The translations under genes and the position numbers were made by a program. 64,000 bases of DNA from positions 49,960 through 113,959 of the forward strand of contig JAZQQG010000039.1 in the NCBI GenBank assembly GCA_045628945.1, written 5' to 3'. Position 1 is the first letter of the stretch. The number at the start of each line of letters is the position of its first letter. Shown in pieces: positions 1 through 8,360 of this stretch. The notes under the pieces were generated by a model. It was not told where the DNA came from, did no database searches, and worked only from the letters and a program-made list of their open reading frames with translations. This DNA is from RGIG4034 sp045628945 (GTDB lineage: Bacteria; Bacillota; Clostridia; Lachnospirales; Lachnospiraceae).

Positions 1-2
1 GT

Positions 3-842
3 GTAAGTCTTGGAGCTATGGCAGGAATCGGCGCGGTAACCGGATTCTTTACGGTATTAAGTATTGAGGGACTGGAGCGTGGCGGCAAAATTGATGATAT
101 TGCCGGTGTTATCAGTATCTTTGGTTTTGGCGGTGTAATCGGACTTCTGGGAGCAGGAATCTTCAATGATGAAGCGGGGCTTAAGGCACTTCCCGGCAAT
201 ATTGCCGCGATTTTGCTGATTCTGGTGGTTCAGGTCGTTGTTATCGGATGCACTGAGGTAATTCTCAAGGCGCTGAAGCTTTTAAGAGTACCGATTGAGC
301 AGGAAGTGGAAGGTACCGATTTGTGCCAGTATGGTCTGGTGGGATCCTATAATGATTTTGCTATGAATCTGGACACTACAGACTGGACGGATTTGTTTGT
401 GGATGCGAAATCGGACGGTGAGAGTGTTGAGACGGAGGTACATGAGCCTTATGTCTATGATATGACCGGAGAGAATCGTGTTCCCCTTACCAAGATTGAG
501 ATTATCTGTCGAAAAGAAAAGCTTGAGACATTAAAGCTTGCCATGAATGATATCGGTATTATGGGTATGACGGTCTCTGCAGTAACCGGATGTGGTGTAC
601 AGAAGGGATACAATGAATTCTACCGAGGAGTTCCTTTAAGTGTTCAGCTTCGTGCGAAGGTTCGTGTTGAGATTGTAGTAGCTAAGGTACCTGTAGAAAA
701 TGTTGTTAATACAGCCCGCCGAGTTCTGTATACCGGACATGTAGGCGATGGTAAGATATTCATTTACTCCCTGAATGATGTTGTCAGAGTTCGTACCGGT
801 GAAAGCGGTTATGCTGCAATGCAGGGTGTTCTCTCCGAATAA
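3..842 (+). CDS. Ammonium transporter fused to a PII signalling domain (5' partial)
   Basis: The reading frame is open to the left edge, so the N-terminus is missing. The visible part is the last membrane segments of an Amt/MEP ammonium channel (glycine-rich helices, then a hydrophobic helix ending near VVVIGCTEV). A linker of about 60 residues follows, then a complete PII (GlnB/GlnK) domain from about KIEIICRKEKLETLK to the end. The PII part keeps the T-loop frame (QKGYNEFYRG) and the B-loop TGHVGDGKIFI that binds ATP/ADP. The Tyr that GlnD uridylylates in E. coli GlnB (Tyr51) aligns with Leu. Amt normally conducts ammonium and is blocked by a separate GlnK; here channel and plug are one chain. 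No glnK lies in the window. A hairpin terminator follows. Confidence 0.9.
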   Translation, partial: VSLGAMAGIGAVTGFFTVLSIEGLERGGKIDDIAGVISIFGFGGVIGLLGAGIFNDEAGLKALPGNIAAILLILVVQVVVIGCTEVILKALKLLRVPIEQEVEGTDLCQYGLVGSYNDFAMNLDTTDWTDLFVDAKSDGESVETEVHEPYVYDMTGENRVPLTKIEIICRKEKLETLKLAMNDIGIMGMTVSAVTGCGVQKGYNEFYRGVPLSVQLRAKVRVEIVVAKVPVENVVNTARRVLYTGHVGDGKIFIYSLNDVVRVRTGESGYAAMQGVLSE

Positions 843-892
843 AAGAATGCTGATACATTAATGAAGCTATAAACAATTATCAGTAAAATGAA

Positions 893-935
893 AAGGACGA
901 TTGTCTTACGTTGTCGGCGTAAAATAATCGTCCTT
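893..935. terminator. Bidirectional intrinsic terminator between amt-PII and flagellin
   Basis: AAGGACGATT (from 893) pairs with AATCGTCCTT (to 935). The loop contains a smaller TTACG/CGTAA stem. It lies between two convergent genes (end of the Amt-PII gene at 842, end of flagellin at 976) and is followed by T-rich sequence on both strands. Confidence 0.8.
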
Positions 936-975
936 AATTTGTTTGGGAAATTCCGAGATTTGGTATTTCGGATAT

Positions 976-2358
976 TTAACTCAGCAGACTTAAGATACCC
1001 GAGGTAGACTGATTCGCCTGGGCCATCATGGACTGACCGGCCTGAGCCAAAATGTTCGAGGTGGAGAAACGAACCATTTCCTCAGCCATATCCGTATCAC
1101 GAATGCGGGATTCGGCGGCGGTGGTATTCTCGGCTTTATTCTCGTTATTGTTGAAGGAGTGCTCCAAGCGGTTCTGGAAGGCACCCAGCTCACTGCGATA
1201 GGAGCTTACCAGGGCTCCGGCATCCTCGATTACCGCAAGAGCTTCCTTGGCATTATCCTGTGTGCTGATATTCAGATGCTTGATGCCGAGAACATCGGAG
1301 TTCACGCGGTGGGTCTCGATTACCAGCGAATCGTCTCTGGAACTGCTGCATTGAATGGCAAAGGAGTTCACGAGGTCGTAGTTCTTAATGGAACTCATGG
1401 TAGTGCAGTCGACTGCACCGTATTTACTCTTATTGTTGGCCCATTTGGTCTTGGCAGTGGCTTCATCCGATGAAGTGGCATTCGATAAAATAACAAGCTT
1501 ACTGCCGTCTTTTACAAGACTGTTGGAGTGACTGACGCCGAGAGCACCGGGGACGGAACCGGTATTGTTGACACCGGGAGTCTTCTGGGAAGGATGGGCG
1601 CCGACATAGCTCATTACTCGATTGATTACGTCCTCACCATTCTTACAACCCTTGATATCCACACTATAATTATGTGTAACGGAACCCTGCAGGTCACTGC
1701 TGGAATTCCCGAGACCGTAGTTGAAGGCAATCTTGAAGGCCTCATCGCAAGAAGCGCTGCAGGTAAAAGAGAAATAGGTTCCGTTTAGCGCATTGACCGT
1801 TCTGGAATCCAATCCCGACATATCGAGAACAGCGGCAGAATGCCACTTGCCGGAGGTATCCTGATAGGCATCGGTTAATTTACCGGATTCTGCAGCTCCA
1901 CACTTTACTAATTCCGTAACCTTCACGGGCGTATCGCCTTTGGCATCGTCGAGAATCGGCATGGTATTGAATTCCGTCGACTTGCCGATTCGGTCGATTT
2001 CCTTGGTTAGAGCCTGAATTTCGTGCTGAATTGCGGTACGGTCGGCGGTTGTGTTGGTTCCGTTTGCCGACTTGACGGAGAGCTCCGTCATACGATGTAG
2101 CATATCATTAATCTCAGAGAGGGCACCGTCTGCAATCTGAATCAGACTGATGCCGTCCTGAATATTATCCGATCCCTGATTCAGACCGCGAATCTGGGAT
2201 CTCATTTTTTCACTGATGGTAAGGCCTGCGGCATCGTCTGCGGCACGGTTAATACGGTAACCTGAAGAAAGCCTCTCAGAACTCTTCTTCTGGGAAGCGG
2301 ATACCATACCGTATTGACGCTGCGTATTCATCGCAGCAAGATTGTGCGCGATTACCAT
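976..2358 (-). CDS. Flagellin
   Basis: Structural protein of the flagellar filament, 460 aa. The N-terminal D0/D1 helices are typical: the start MVIAHNLAAMNTQRQYG, then the SERLSSGYRINRAADDAAGL block and a long coiled-coil stretch to about residue 145. The C-terminal D1/D0 block (ESRIRDTDMAEEMVRFS ... NILAQAGQSMMAQANQ) ends the protein. Residues of about 150-375 form a variable, surface-exposed middle rich in Ser/Thr/Asn, a plausible site for O-glycosylation. It is longer than minimal flagellins of about 270-280 aa. A sigma-28-type promoter lies upstream. No other flagellar structural genes are in the window; the pseudaminic acid synthase at 16.2 kb may serve its glycosylation (inference). 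Confidence 0.95.
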   Translation of the reverse strand: MVIAHNLAAMNTQRQYGMVSASQKKSSERLSSGYRINRAADDAAGLTISEKMRSQIRGLNQGSDNIQDGISLIQIADGALSEINDMLHRMTELSVKSANGTNTTADRTAIQHEIQALTKEIDRIGKSTEFNTMPILDDAKGDTPVKVTELVKCGAAESGKLTDAYQDTSGKWHSAAVLDMSGLDSRTVNALNGTYFSFTCSASCDEAFKIAFNYGLGNSSSDLQGSVTHNYSVDIKGCKNGEDVINRVMSYVGAHPSQKTPGVNNTGSVPGALGVSHSNSLVKDGSKLVILSNATSSDEATAKTKWANNKSKYGAVDCTTMSSIKNYDLVNSFAIQCSSSRDDSLVIETHRVNSDVLGIKHLNISTQDNAKEALAVIEDAGALVSSYRSELGAFQNRLEHSFNNNENKAENTTAAESRIRDTDMAEEMVRFSTSNILAQAGQSMMAQANQSTSGILSLLS

Positions 2359-2441
2359 GTGAATTCCCTTTCACAACAAACAAAGACATCATATCGACAA
2401 CAATCGCAACGAATTCGCATAGCCTGAGTAGTGACTCAAAC

Positions 2442-2478
2442 AAAAAAGAATCCACTTTCTTTATCGGAGAGTGGATTC
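2442..2478 (-). terminator. Intrinsic terminator upstream of flagellin
   Basis: A perfect 9-bp stem (GAATCCACT / AGTGGATTC, + coordinates 2448-2456 and 2470-2478) is followed on the minus strand by TTTTTT (2442-2447). It would end transcripts from the 2505-2906 gene. Its loop contains the -10 box of the flagellin promoter. Confidence 0.7.
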
Positions 2479-2488
2479 AAACACTTTA
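2461..2488 (-). promoter_or_regulatory. Sigma-28 (SigD/FliA) promoter for flagellin
   Basis: On the minus strand TAAA (2485-2488) is followed after 16 nt by TCCGATAA (2461-2468). This is close to the SigD/FliA consensus TAAA-N15/16-GCCGATAA/T. It lies about 100 nt upstream of the flagellin start, which fits class III flagellar gene control. The predicted start site falls in the 3' arm of the terminator hairpin. Confidence 0.8.
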
Positions 2489-2504
2489 TAGGCATGTCTT
2501 TTTT

Positions 2505-2906
2505 TTATTTTGCCAGAGAGGCTCCCTTTTCGGGATCTACATACATCTGAATAAACGAACCTTCCTTCAGTCCGCGAGATTCATAGGTTGCTTTGTCGAT
2601 TTTAAAATCCGCATGGCAGATGGTGTTGTAGGTGTTGTTCGTTATGGTTTTGTTCATGTAGAGAGTGCGAACCGCTACGGAATTGCCCTTGTCGACTGCT
2701 CTTCCGATGACCGCCTCCTGAATCCAGCAATTCGGCTTGCCTTCTACACTGAGAATCTCCGCTTCCCGGACGCGGGTCAAGGTCTCCTCGCTCATGGCAG
2801 ACAGCATCTCAGATACGTTCTTCTGGTCCTTCTTGTACCAGATAAAGAAAAATGCAATGACTACTCCGGCGATTGCAACGCCGATGATGAAGGTTACGAA
2901 ATCCAT
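2505..2906 (-). CDS. Small membrane-anchored protein of unknown function
   Basis: A 133-aa protein with one N-terminal membrane helix (residues about 4-24, ending in FFFIWYKK), then a short helical stretch and a compact beta-rich domain. This topology suggests an anchored domain, perhaps cytoplasmic given the Lys-rich flank after the helix. I do not recognise the family. The start is supported by AAGGAG 5-10 nt upstream. The gene sits between the glycosyltransferase and flagellin and ends before the flagellin-upstream terminator. Confidence 0.7.
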   Translation of the reverse strand: MDFVTFIIGVAIAGVVIAFFFIWYKKDQKNVSEMLSAMSEETLTRVREAEILSVEGKPNCWIQEAVIGRAVDKGNSVAVRTLYMNKTITNNTYNTICHADFKIDKATYESRGLKEGSFIQMYVDPEKGASLAK

Positions 2907-2931
2907 GTTTTTCTCCTTTGTGATTGAAAAT

Positions 2932-3672
2932 TTATTTTGTTAAAAGCGATTGCTTTTTGCAGCTTTTCTTGCGTCTGCGGTATTGGCGAATCAGATGAAT
3001 GCGGTCGCGAAGCATCACACCGAAGCTGTGGTGATGAAAACAGTCGGAAGCGGTACCCTCATGGCGTCGATACTGAATGAGTTTGTCCGAAAGGAAGACG
3101 GTCTTTCCGAAACGATCGCTTAGGATTCCGATCCACTGGTCGTGCATGTCGATGTCATTGGGAATCGGCAGAATGGCCGGAACGAGCTTAGCATCGAAGG
3201 CCATGGCACAACCCAGATAGGTACATTTGTAGATGTTTTTCCATACGCCGGGGCCGCAGTGACGGAAGGCAAAATAGGAATCCACAATGGTCTTACCGGT
3301 CTCGTCGTTGATGAGAGAGCAGTCATGCTGTACGCAGGTGCAATGCTCGGTTTCAAAGGCTGCAAGCACGCGCATCACCTTATCCGGAGCCCAGATATCG
3401 TCCTGGTCTGCCAGGAAAAGGTAACGACCGGTGCAACGCGAGATGGCATTGCCGAAGTTCTGTTTTACCCCGTTCTTCGGTCCGTCCACCAGCGTGATTC
3501 GCGAATCTTCAAAAGAAGCAATGAGTTCCCGGGTGCGGTCGGTGGAACCGTCGTCGCTGATGATCACTTCGTCCTGAGGCAGGAGATTGTCAAGAATCGT
3601 GCGAAGCTGCTCTTCTATGTATTTTTCACCGTTGTAGGTCGCCATTGCGACCGAAATCTTATACTCGCGCAT
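2932..3672 (-). CDS. Glycosyltransferase family 2
   Basis: A 246-aa GT-A fold inverting glycosyltransferase of the rhamnosyl/galactosyl-transferase type. It opens with the nucleotide-sugar motif SVAMATYNGEKYIEEQL, then VIISDDGSTDRT and the metal-binding region LFLADQDDIW (the DxD equivalent). No membrane helix is evident, so it is probably a cytoplasmic or peripheral enzyme building a surface glycan. The start overlaps the end of the phosphoribosyltransferase gene by 14 nt and has GAGGCG upstream, implying translational coupling. The acceptor and donor sugar cannot be read from the sequence. Confidence 0.88.
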   Translation of the reverse strand: MREYKISVAMATYNGEKYIEEQLRTILDNLLPQDEVIISDDGSTDRTRELIASFEDSRITLVDGPKNGVKQNFGNAISRCTGRYLFLADQDDIWAPDKVMRVLAAFETEHCTCVQHDCSLINDETGKTIVDSYFAFRHCGPGVWKNIYKCTYLGCAMAFDAKLVPAILPIPNDIDMHDQWIGILSDRFGKTVFLSDKLIQYRRHEGTASDCFHHHSFGVMLRDRIHLIRQYRRRKKSCKKQSLLTK

Positions 3673-4258
3673 GAAACGCCTCGTACTCCTTTAGGTAAGC
3701 TTGGTTCTCACGGGAATCGTTGGACCAGGGGCCGGACAGCATCGTGTCGTGAAAAAGAGCATATTCCGTTTTCACAACCGACTCGGATTTCGTAAAGCAG
3801 TTCAGCGCCGCCACGCGAAGCTCCGCCTCCGGGAAAAATTCTTCGATTGCCGTGCGGGAAGCGAGGACACTGTAACCGGTATCTACGGAGTCGTCTACCA
3901 GAAGAATCCTGCGGGCCGTCTGATGTTCCTTCCAGAGATTCGCATCAAAGGTGATCTTACGATCACTCTTCTGCTCGTGCACACCGGAGTTCACTTCCTT
4001 GCGACGAAGGAAGGAACGAAAGGATTTCGGCAGGATTCGGAGAATCGGGCGAAGTATTTTTTTGAATCCGCCGCCGCTTCTTGAAGCAAAAATCTCCAGA
4101 AGCGGGGTGTGATTGGCTTCGGCCAGATCCACACCGATTCCGTAGGAGCCCCGGGCAATGAAGATTACGAGGTCATAGTCGTAATCCCTAAGAACCAGGT
4201 CTGCAAGCTTTCTATCGGTCTCTATGAGTTTTTCTCTTGATAACTCCAATAATTCCAC
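3659..4258 (-). CDS. Phosphoribosyltransferase-fold protein
   Basis: A 199-aa protein with a type I PRTase core. The PRPP-binding loop is RRILLVDDSVDTGYS (residues about 116-130), preceded by LVIFIARGSYGIGVDLA, which resembles the pyrophosphate-loop strand. A basic insert (about residues 65-90, rich in Arg/Lys) is unusual. The start codon is GTG with AGGAG seven nucleotides upstream, inside the 3' end of the PHP gene (47-nt overlap). The substrate base is unknown; orotate or purine salvage types are possible, but it could also be a regulatory PRTase. The neighbours (PHP, GT2) suggest a linked, perhaps surface-glycan or nucleotide-related, role. Confidence 0.75.
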   Translation of the reverse strand: MELLELSREKLIETDRKLADLVLRDYDYDLVIFIARGSYGIGVDLAEANHTPLLEIFASRSGGGFKKILRPILRILPKSFRSFLRRKEVNSGVHEQKSDRKITFDANLWKEHQTARRILLVDDSVDTGYSVLASRTAIEEFFPEAELRVAALNCFTKSESVVKTEYALFHDTMLSGPWSNDSRENQAYLKEYEAFHARV

Positions 4259-4937
4259 GAATATCTCCTCTGCGAATCATCTTGCGTAGACGATCCCATC
4301 TGGTCTTTTTATGGGCAGCGGAAAGACACTGCGCCGTAACGAATTGTGCCTGATCGATGGCCTCAAGCAATCCCTCCCTCGTAAAAGAGGATACAAGACA
4401 GTAATTGCGTCCGATTTCCATCGGGGTATGCGCATCACTTCCGACAATCCCTCGAAGGCCGTAATTTTTTGCAATCTCAGCCTGTCGAAGGCTGTAGGAC
4501 GGGTCGATGTTGCGCCCGTTGTGACACTCAATGAGATCCACTTCGGAGGCAATGGCTTTCAGTGCTTCGGGGCGAAGTACCGTCTTATGGCGTTTCTCAT
4601 CGTAAGGGTGGGGAACGTATACCAGTCCTCCTTGGCAACGGATGGCGCGAACCGTCTCAAGAGCCGTCTGTCCCGGGGCAATGCGCTCGGTTAGGAATAA
4701 GCCGATAATCTCCCCTTCGGAGGAGAAAATCTCTTCGCCGACAATGATCTCCACGCCGTGTTTGCGAAAGTAGTCCGCATTTTTCAAGGCAAACTTCACC
4801 TCGTTGTGGTCCGTGATCGCCACACAGTCGATGCCGTGCTTTTTACACTGACGAAGCAGTGTGCGACGGGACTGGAGACTATCTTGCGAGGCAGAGGTGT
4901 GAATATGAAATTCTGCTTTTTTACAAGGGTTTGTCAT
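4212..4937 (-). CDS. PHP-domain metal-dependent phosphoesterase
   Basis: A 241-aa PHP-superfamily hydrolase. The metal-binding motifs are visible in order: EFHIHTSASQDS near the N-terminus, AITDHNE (about 38-44), VGEEI (about 66-70), a mid-protein PHPYDE, IECHNGR and GSDAH near the end. Relatives include RNase AM/YciV-type nucleases and histidinol phosphatases. It is the first gene of an overlapping trio PHP-PRTase-GT2 and ends in a basic tail. The substrate is not predictable from sequence. Confidence 0.85.
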   Translation of the reverse strand: MTNPCKKAEFHIHTSASQDSLQSRRTLLRQCKKHGIDCVAITDHNEVKFALKNADYFRKHGVEIIVGEEIFSSEGEIIGLFLTERIAPGQTALETVRAIRCQGGLVYVPHPYDEKRHKTVLRPEALKAIASEVDLIECHNGRNIDPSYSLRQAEIAKNYGLRGIVGSDAHTPMEIGRNYCLVSSFTREGLLEAIDQAQFVTAQCLSAAHKKTRWDRLRKMIRRGDIRGIIGVIKRKTHRDR

Positions 4938-4944
4938 AGGATGA

Positions 4945-6297
4945 TTATACCATGCTCTCGGGCATTTGTCGCTTAAGACTTCTTTGGAGGAGCAGATATG
5001 CTACGAAACAGATGCCGATGGACACTAAGGATCCAATGGGAGCAGCACAACCCATGGGAAACAGCGTGTCCTTAAAGTGTGTCGAAGCAAGATACGAAAG
5101 CGGAATTCGGAAGAAAACCGCGGAGATTGCATTGTGAAAAAAGGAGATTTCCGACCGGGAGTAGGCGCAGAAATATCCGCTGAAGATGAAATGGATTGCG
5201 GCAAAAATGCAGTCCACGACATAGGAACGCATATAGGTGGTCCCCATGGTAACAACGGTAGCATTATTCGTAAACAGGTCGATGACCGGGCCTGCAATGA
5301 ACTGAAACAGCACGGAAAAAAACAGACCGAAGCCGGTCGTAATCGCCATCGCATAGAGCATGGTTTTGCGGGCACGATCGTGTTCGCCGGCACCGATATT
5401 CTGAGCGCAGAGAGCCGACACGGAGGATAATAGGGTCGACGGAATCAGGAACAGAATGCCGATGAGCTTTTCCACAATTCCCACTGCGGCCGCATCATCG
5501 ACACCGCGAAGGTTTGCAAAAATCGTAATGACGAGGAAGGAAATCTGAATAAAACCGTCCTGCAACGCCACCGGGAGGCCGACGCGGACAATGCTTCCCG
5601 CGGTGCTTTTTTCCAAACGAAGATGTGCTCGGGATAAGCCTTCAATCATCTTTTTTCTGCGAATGGCGATGAGGCTTATGATTACGCTGACGGTTTGGGC
5701 GAGAGTGGTTCCGAGAGCGGCTCCGGCAGGGCCGAGTCCACAGGCCCCGATAAAAAGATAATCCAGCGCAATATTGCAGATGCAGGCGATGAGGATGAAA
5801 TACATCGGACTTTTGGAGTCCCCCATGCCGCGGAAGATGGAGCTGATAATGTTGTAGGCGGTAATGAAAGGGATTCCCGCAAAGCAGATGAGTACATAGA
5901 TGTAGGTGCCGTGTATCGCTTCCGCCGGGGTCTGCATAATATGAACAATCGGCATTGCGCACGCCAATAACACTCCGGTAAGGACAAGGGATACCAGAGC
6001 AAATAAGGAAACGGTATTTCCGATTGCTTTGTTGCGAAGTGTACTATCACCGGCACCGACTGCACGGCCGATGAGCACAAGGGATCCGGTGGCGAGACCG
6101 ACAATCATGACCGTAACCATATGCATAATCTGGCTACCGGCAGAGACCGCGGTGGTACTCTCCACCTCACAGAACTGACCGATGATGAACAGATCGGCAA
6201 GACCGTATAGTGTTTGTAAGAAATAGGATAATAAGAAGGGCAGGCTGAATAGAACGATGTTCTTAAACACGCTGCCCTTGGTAAGATTGTGTTCCAT
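4945..6297 (-). CDS. MATE family efflux transporter
   Basis: A 450-aa integral membrane protein with about 12 hydrophobic helices in two homologous halves, the usual length of MATE (multidrug and toxin extrusion) proteins. The first half has FLLSYFLQTLYGLADLFIIGQF, split here as FLLSYFLQTLYGLAD and LFIIGQF; the second half has LPVALQDGFIQISF. These are the typical MATE repeat beginnings. It exports cationic drugs or metabolites by Na+ or H+ antiport. It is seven nucleotides upstream of the PHP gene on the same strand. The substrate is unknown. Confidence 0.92.
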   Translation of the reverse strand: MEHNLTKGSVFKNIVLFSLPFLLSYFLQTLYGLADLFIIGQFCEVESTTAVSAGSQIMHMVTVMIVGLATGSLVLIGRAVGAGDSTLRNKAIGNTVSLFALVSLVLTGVLLACAMPIVHIMQTPAEAIHGTYIYVLICFAGIPFITAYNIISSIFRGMGDSKSPMYFILIACICNIALDYLFIGACGLGPAGAALGTTLAQTVSVIISLIAIRRKKMIEGLSRAHLRLEKSTAGSIVRVGLPVALQDGFIQISFLVITIFANLRGVDDAAAVGIVEKLIGILFLIPSTLLSSVSALCAQNIGAGEHDRARKTMLYAMAITTGFGLFFSVLFQFIAGPVIDLFTNNATVVTMGTTYMRSYVVDCIFAAIHFIFSGYFCAYSRSEISFFHNAISAVFFRIPLSYLASTHFKDTLFPMGCAAPIGSLVSIGICFVAYLLLQRSLKRQMPESMV

Positions 6298-6326
6298 GAG
6301 AATTCTCTCGATTCTGTAGGATAGTT

Positions 6327-7409
6327 TTATTTTGTAAGCAGAAGATGGGTAATCGGCTTGCCGGCCTCATCCACTACCGTATAGTCCTTGAAGCCTTCCG
6401 TATTTCCCTCGTAATTGCCGGGGGTCTCGGCACGGGTACCGTCTTCCAGCGAAAGGGGTGCCAGATAATAGAGGCCCTTCTCCAGAGAACTGTCACAAAC
6501 AAGCAGGGCGGCCGTGGAACCATAGGCTTCGAACTTCTGAACCGTTGAATCAATCAGAAGTGCGGCCTTACTGCATTCACCTTCCAGCAGAATGCCGTAT
6601 TCATGGCTTTGGGATGCATTAATCGTAACACTTCCGGGTCCGGTAAAGGTAATACAGCCACCGGTGTAGAAGCCCCAGACCTCCAGGTAATCAATCCGGT
6701 TCTCCCCGATTAAGTATACGGTCAGACCATTTCCCATCCAGTTGGCTACCAGAGTGGGAATTGTGGCATTTTCAAGGGTCAGTGTATTGGTTGCGGCATC
6801 ATAAGAAACGCCGGGATAGGTTGTCGGAAGGTCGCCGTTATAGGCGGAACCGTGTGCCAGCATGGCAACGGAACTACGATTCTCGGAAATCACCAGGTAG
6901 TATTCACCCAGAGAACCATAGGGCGCTACGGGAGCATCCGGCATCCGGTTCTCCGAAATATCGGGGAAAGAAGCATCTGCGTGCTCGCCCTTTTCTTCCG
7001 TGGGCGGAAGATCCGGAATGACGATTACGGGCGGTTTCCCCGTAGAATCCTCCCCGGTGGAAGGCGCAGGGATACTGTCCGGAGCTTCGGTAATAATCGG
7101 GTCCTGAGACAGCTTAGTCTCTGACAAATCGATCGGGAAAAACTGCGTAACCGCGACGATACCGACCGCAGCTGCCGCAACCGCAGCCGAACGACCGGCT
7201 ACCGAATGTTTCCGGCGGTTCTGTTTGCGAATGGTGACATGCAGGGGCTCTGTAGGGGTATCAATCTCCTTGCTTTCGTGGAATTCGATGGGAACGTAGG
7301 TCTCTTCCTTGGGAGAATTGTCTTCTGTGGGAAGGGAACCGAATTCCAGTTCACGATGGAAGGATATTTCGTTATTCTCTTTTTCGTTCGTGTTGAATTC
7401 GTCTCTCAT
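6327..7409 (-). CDS. Membrane-anchored protein with an extracellular beta-rich domain
   Basis: A 360-aa protein of unknown function. Residues 1-75 are acidic then basic and likely cytoplasmic. One membrane helix lies at about 75-93 (AAVAAAAVGIVAVTQFF). A Pro/Glu/Thr-rich spacer (about 95-165) leads to a beta-strand-rich C-terminal part of about 195 residues with short repeated segments such as TLTLENATIPTL and ITFTGPGSVTINAS, which suggest a parallel beta-helix or carbohydrate-facing domain. It is probably displayed on the cell surface. It is in the same orientation as MATE, 29 nt away. Confidence 0.65.
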   Translation of the reverse strand: MRDEFNTNEKENNEISFHRELEFGSLPTEDNSPKEETYVPIEFHESKEIDTPTEPLHVTIRKQNRRKHSVAGRSAAVAAAAVGIVAVTQFFPIDLSETKLSQDPIITEAPDSIPAPSTGEDSTGKPPVIVIPDLPPTEEKGEHADASFPDISENRMPDAPVAPYGSLGEYYLVISENRSSVAMLAHGSAYNGDLPTTYPGVSYDAATNTLTLENATIPTLVANWMGNGLTVYLIGENRIDYLEVWGFYTGGCITFTGPGSVTINASQSHEYGILLEGECSKAALLIDSTVQKFEAYGSTAALLVCDSSLEKGLYYLAPLSLEDGTRAETPGNYEGNTEGFKDYTVVDEAGKPITHLLLTK

Positions 7410-7454
7410 AAGGGATACTCTCGCACCTTCGTCGTGCGTAAAAGAATATGTGGA

Positions 7455-8345
7455 TTATTTGGTATGTACATCCAACTGCGGATAAGCGATGGTGATGCCT
7501 GCGCGGTCAAACGCACATTTTAACTCCTTGTTCAGTAAACGACGACCGTGGAAGATGTCCTTCTCATGTACATCGGCCTTGAATTTTAACATGACGTTGG
7601 AATCTGCCAGGTCCTCAACGCCTAAGTACTCCACAGCGCCGATGAATACGGTAGGATACTTGGCTTTAATCTGTGCAAGAATGTCGACGAGCTTGCTTTC
7701 GAGGATCTCGAGATCGGTCTCGTAGGATACACCGACCTGACATACGGCAACGGAACCACAGTTGGAACGGTTGATGATGTTCGTTAAGTCGGAGTTGTTG
7801 ATAATCTTGATGTTACCGCCCATATCACGAAGGGAGGTGGTACGAACGCCGATGGTCTCTACAACACCGCGGAAGCCACCGACCTCGATGATGTCGCCGA
7901 TGTTGAACTGATTCTCGAAAAGAATGAAGATACCGGTTACCAGGTCGGCAATCAGACTCTCCGCACCGAAACCGAGAATCAGAGCGATGATTCCCAAGCT
8001 TGCCACAATGGTGCTGACATTGACACCGATAATGGTCAGTACCCAACAGATACCGATGATGACGAGGGCATACTTAATCAAGCTTGCGAACACGGTAATG
8101 AGAGTGCCGGCACGTCCTTTTTTACCGGAGAAAAAGCTGAAGATTAACTGTACCAGATAATGTACGGTTAAAAGAATCAGAATGACAATCAGCGCTTTTA
8201 ATACCGTGATTCCGTTCAGATGAATCGTTCCGGTCATATCGGAGAAGCCCTTGAAGATTCCGCTTAAGCCGCCGATGAGTCCGCAGGTTATTAACAGGAC
8301 AAGCGCAATACCGAGTCCAATTAGATTTTTGATGGTCTTTTTCAT
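7455..8345 (-). CDS. MscS family mechanosensitive ion channel
   Basis: A 296-aa small-conductance mechanosensitive channel. Three to four N-terminal helices end in the pore-lining TM3 (glycine/alanine-rich SLGIIALILGFGAESLIAD). The MscS beta domain follows (FNIGDIIEVGGFRGVVETIGVR) and then a C-terminal alpha/beta cage. It releases solutes on hypo-osmotic shock. AAGGAGG ends 10 nt before the ATG at 8345; the upstream in-frame TTG is too close to the ribosome binding site. It lies 15 nt downstream of the GGDEF gene. Confidence 0.93.
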   Translation of the reverse strand: MKKTIKNLIGLGIALVLLITCGLIGGLSGIFKGFSDMTGTIHLNGITVLKALIVILILLTVHYLVQLIFSFFSGKKGRAGTLITVFASLIKYALVIIGICWVLTIIGVNVSTIVASLGIIALILGFGAESLIADLVTGIFILFENQFNIGDIIEVGGFRGVVETIGVRTTSLRDMGGNIKIINNSDLTNIINRSNCGSVAVCQVGVSYETDLEILESKLVDILAQIKAKYPTVFIGAVEYLGVEDLADSNVMLKFKADVHEKDIFHGRRLLNKELKCAFDRAGITIAYPQLDVHTK

Positions 8346-8360
8346 GGAAATCAATCCTCC

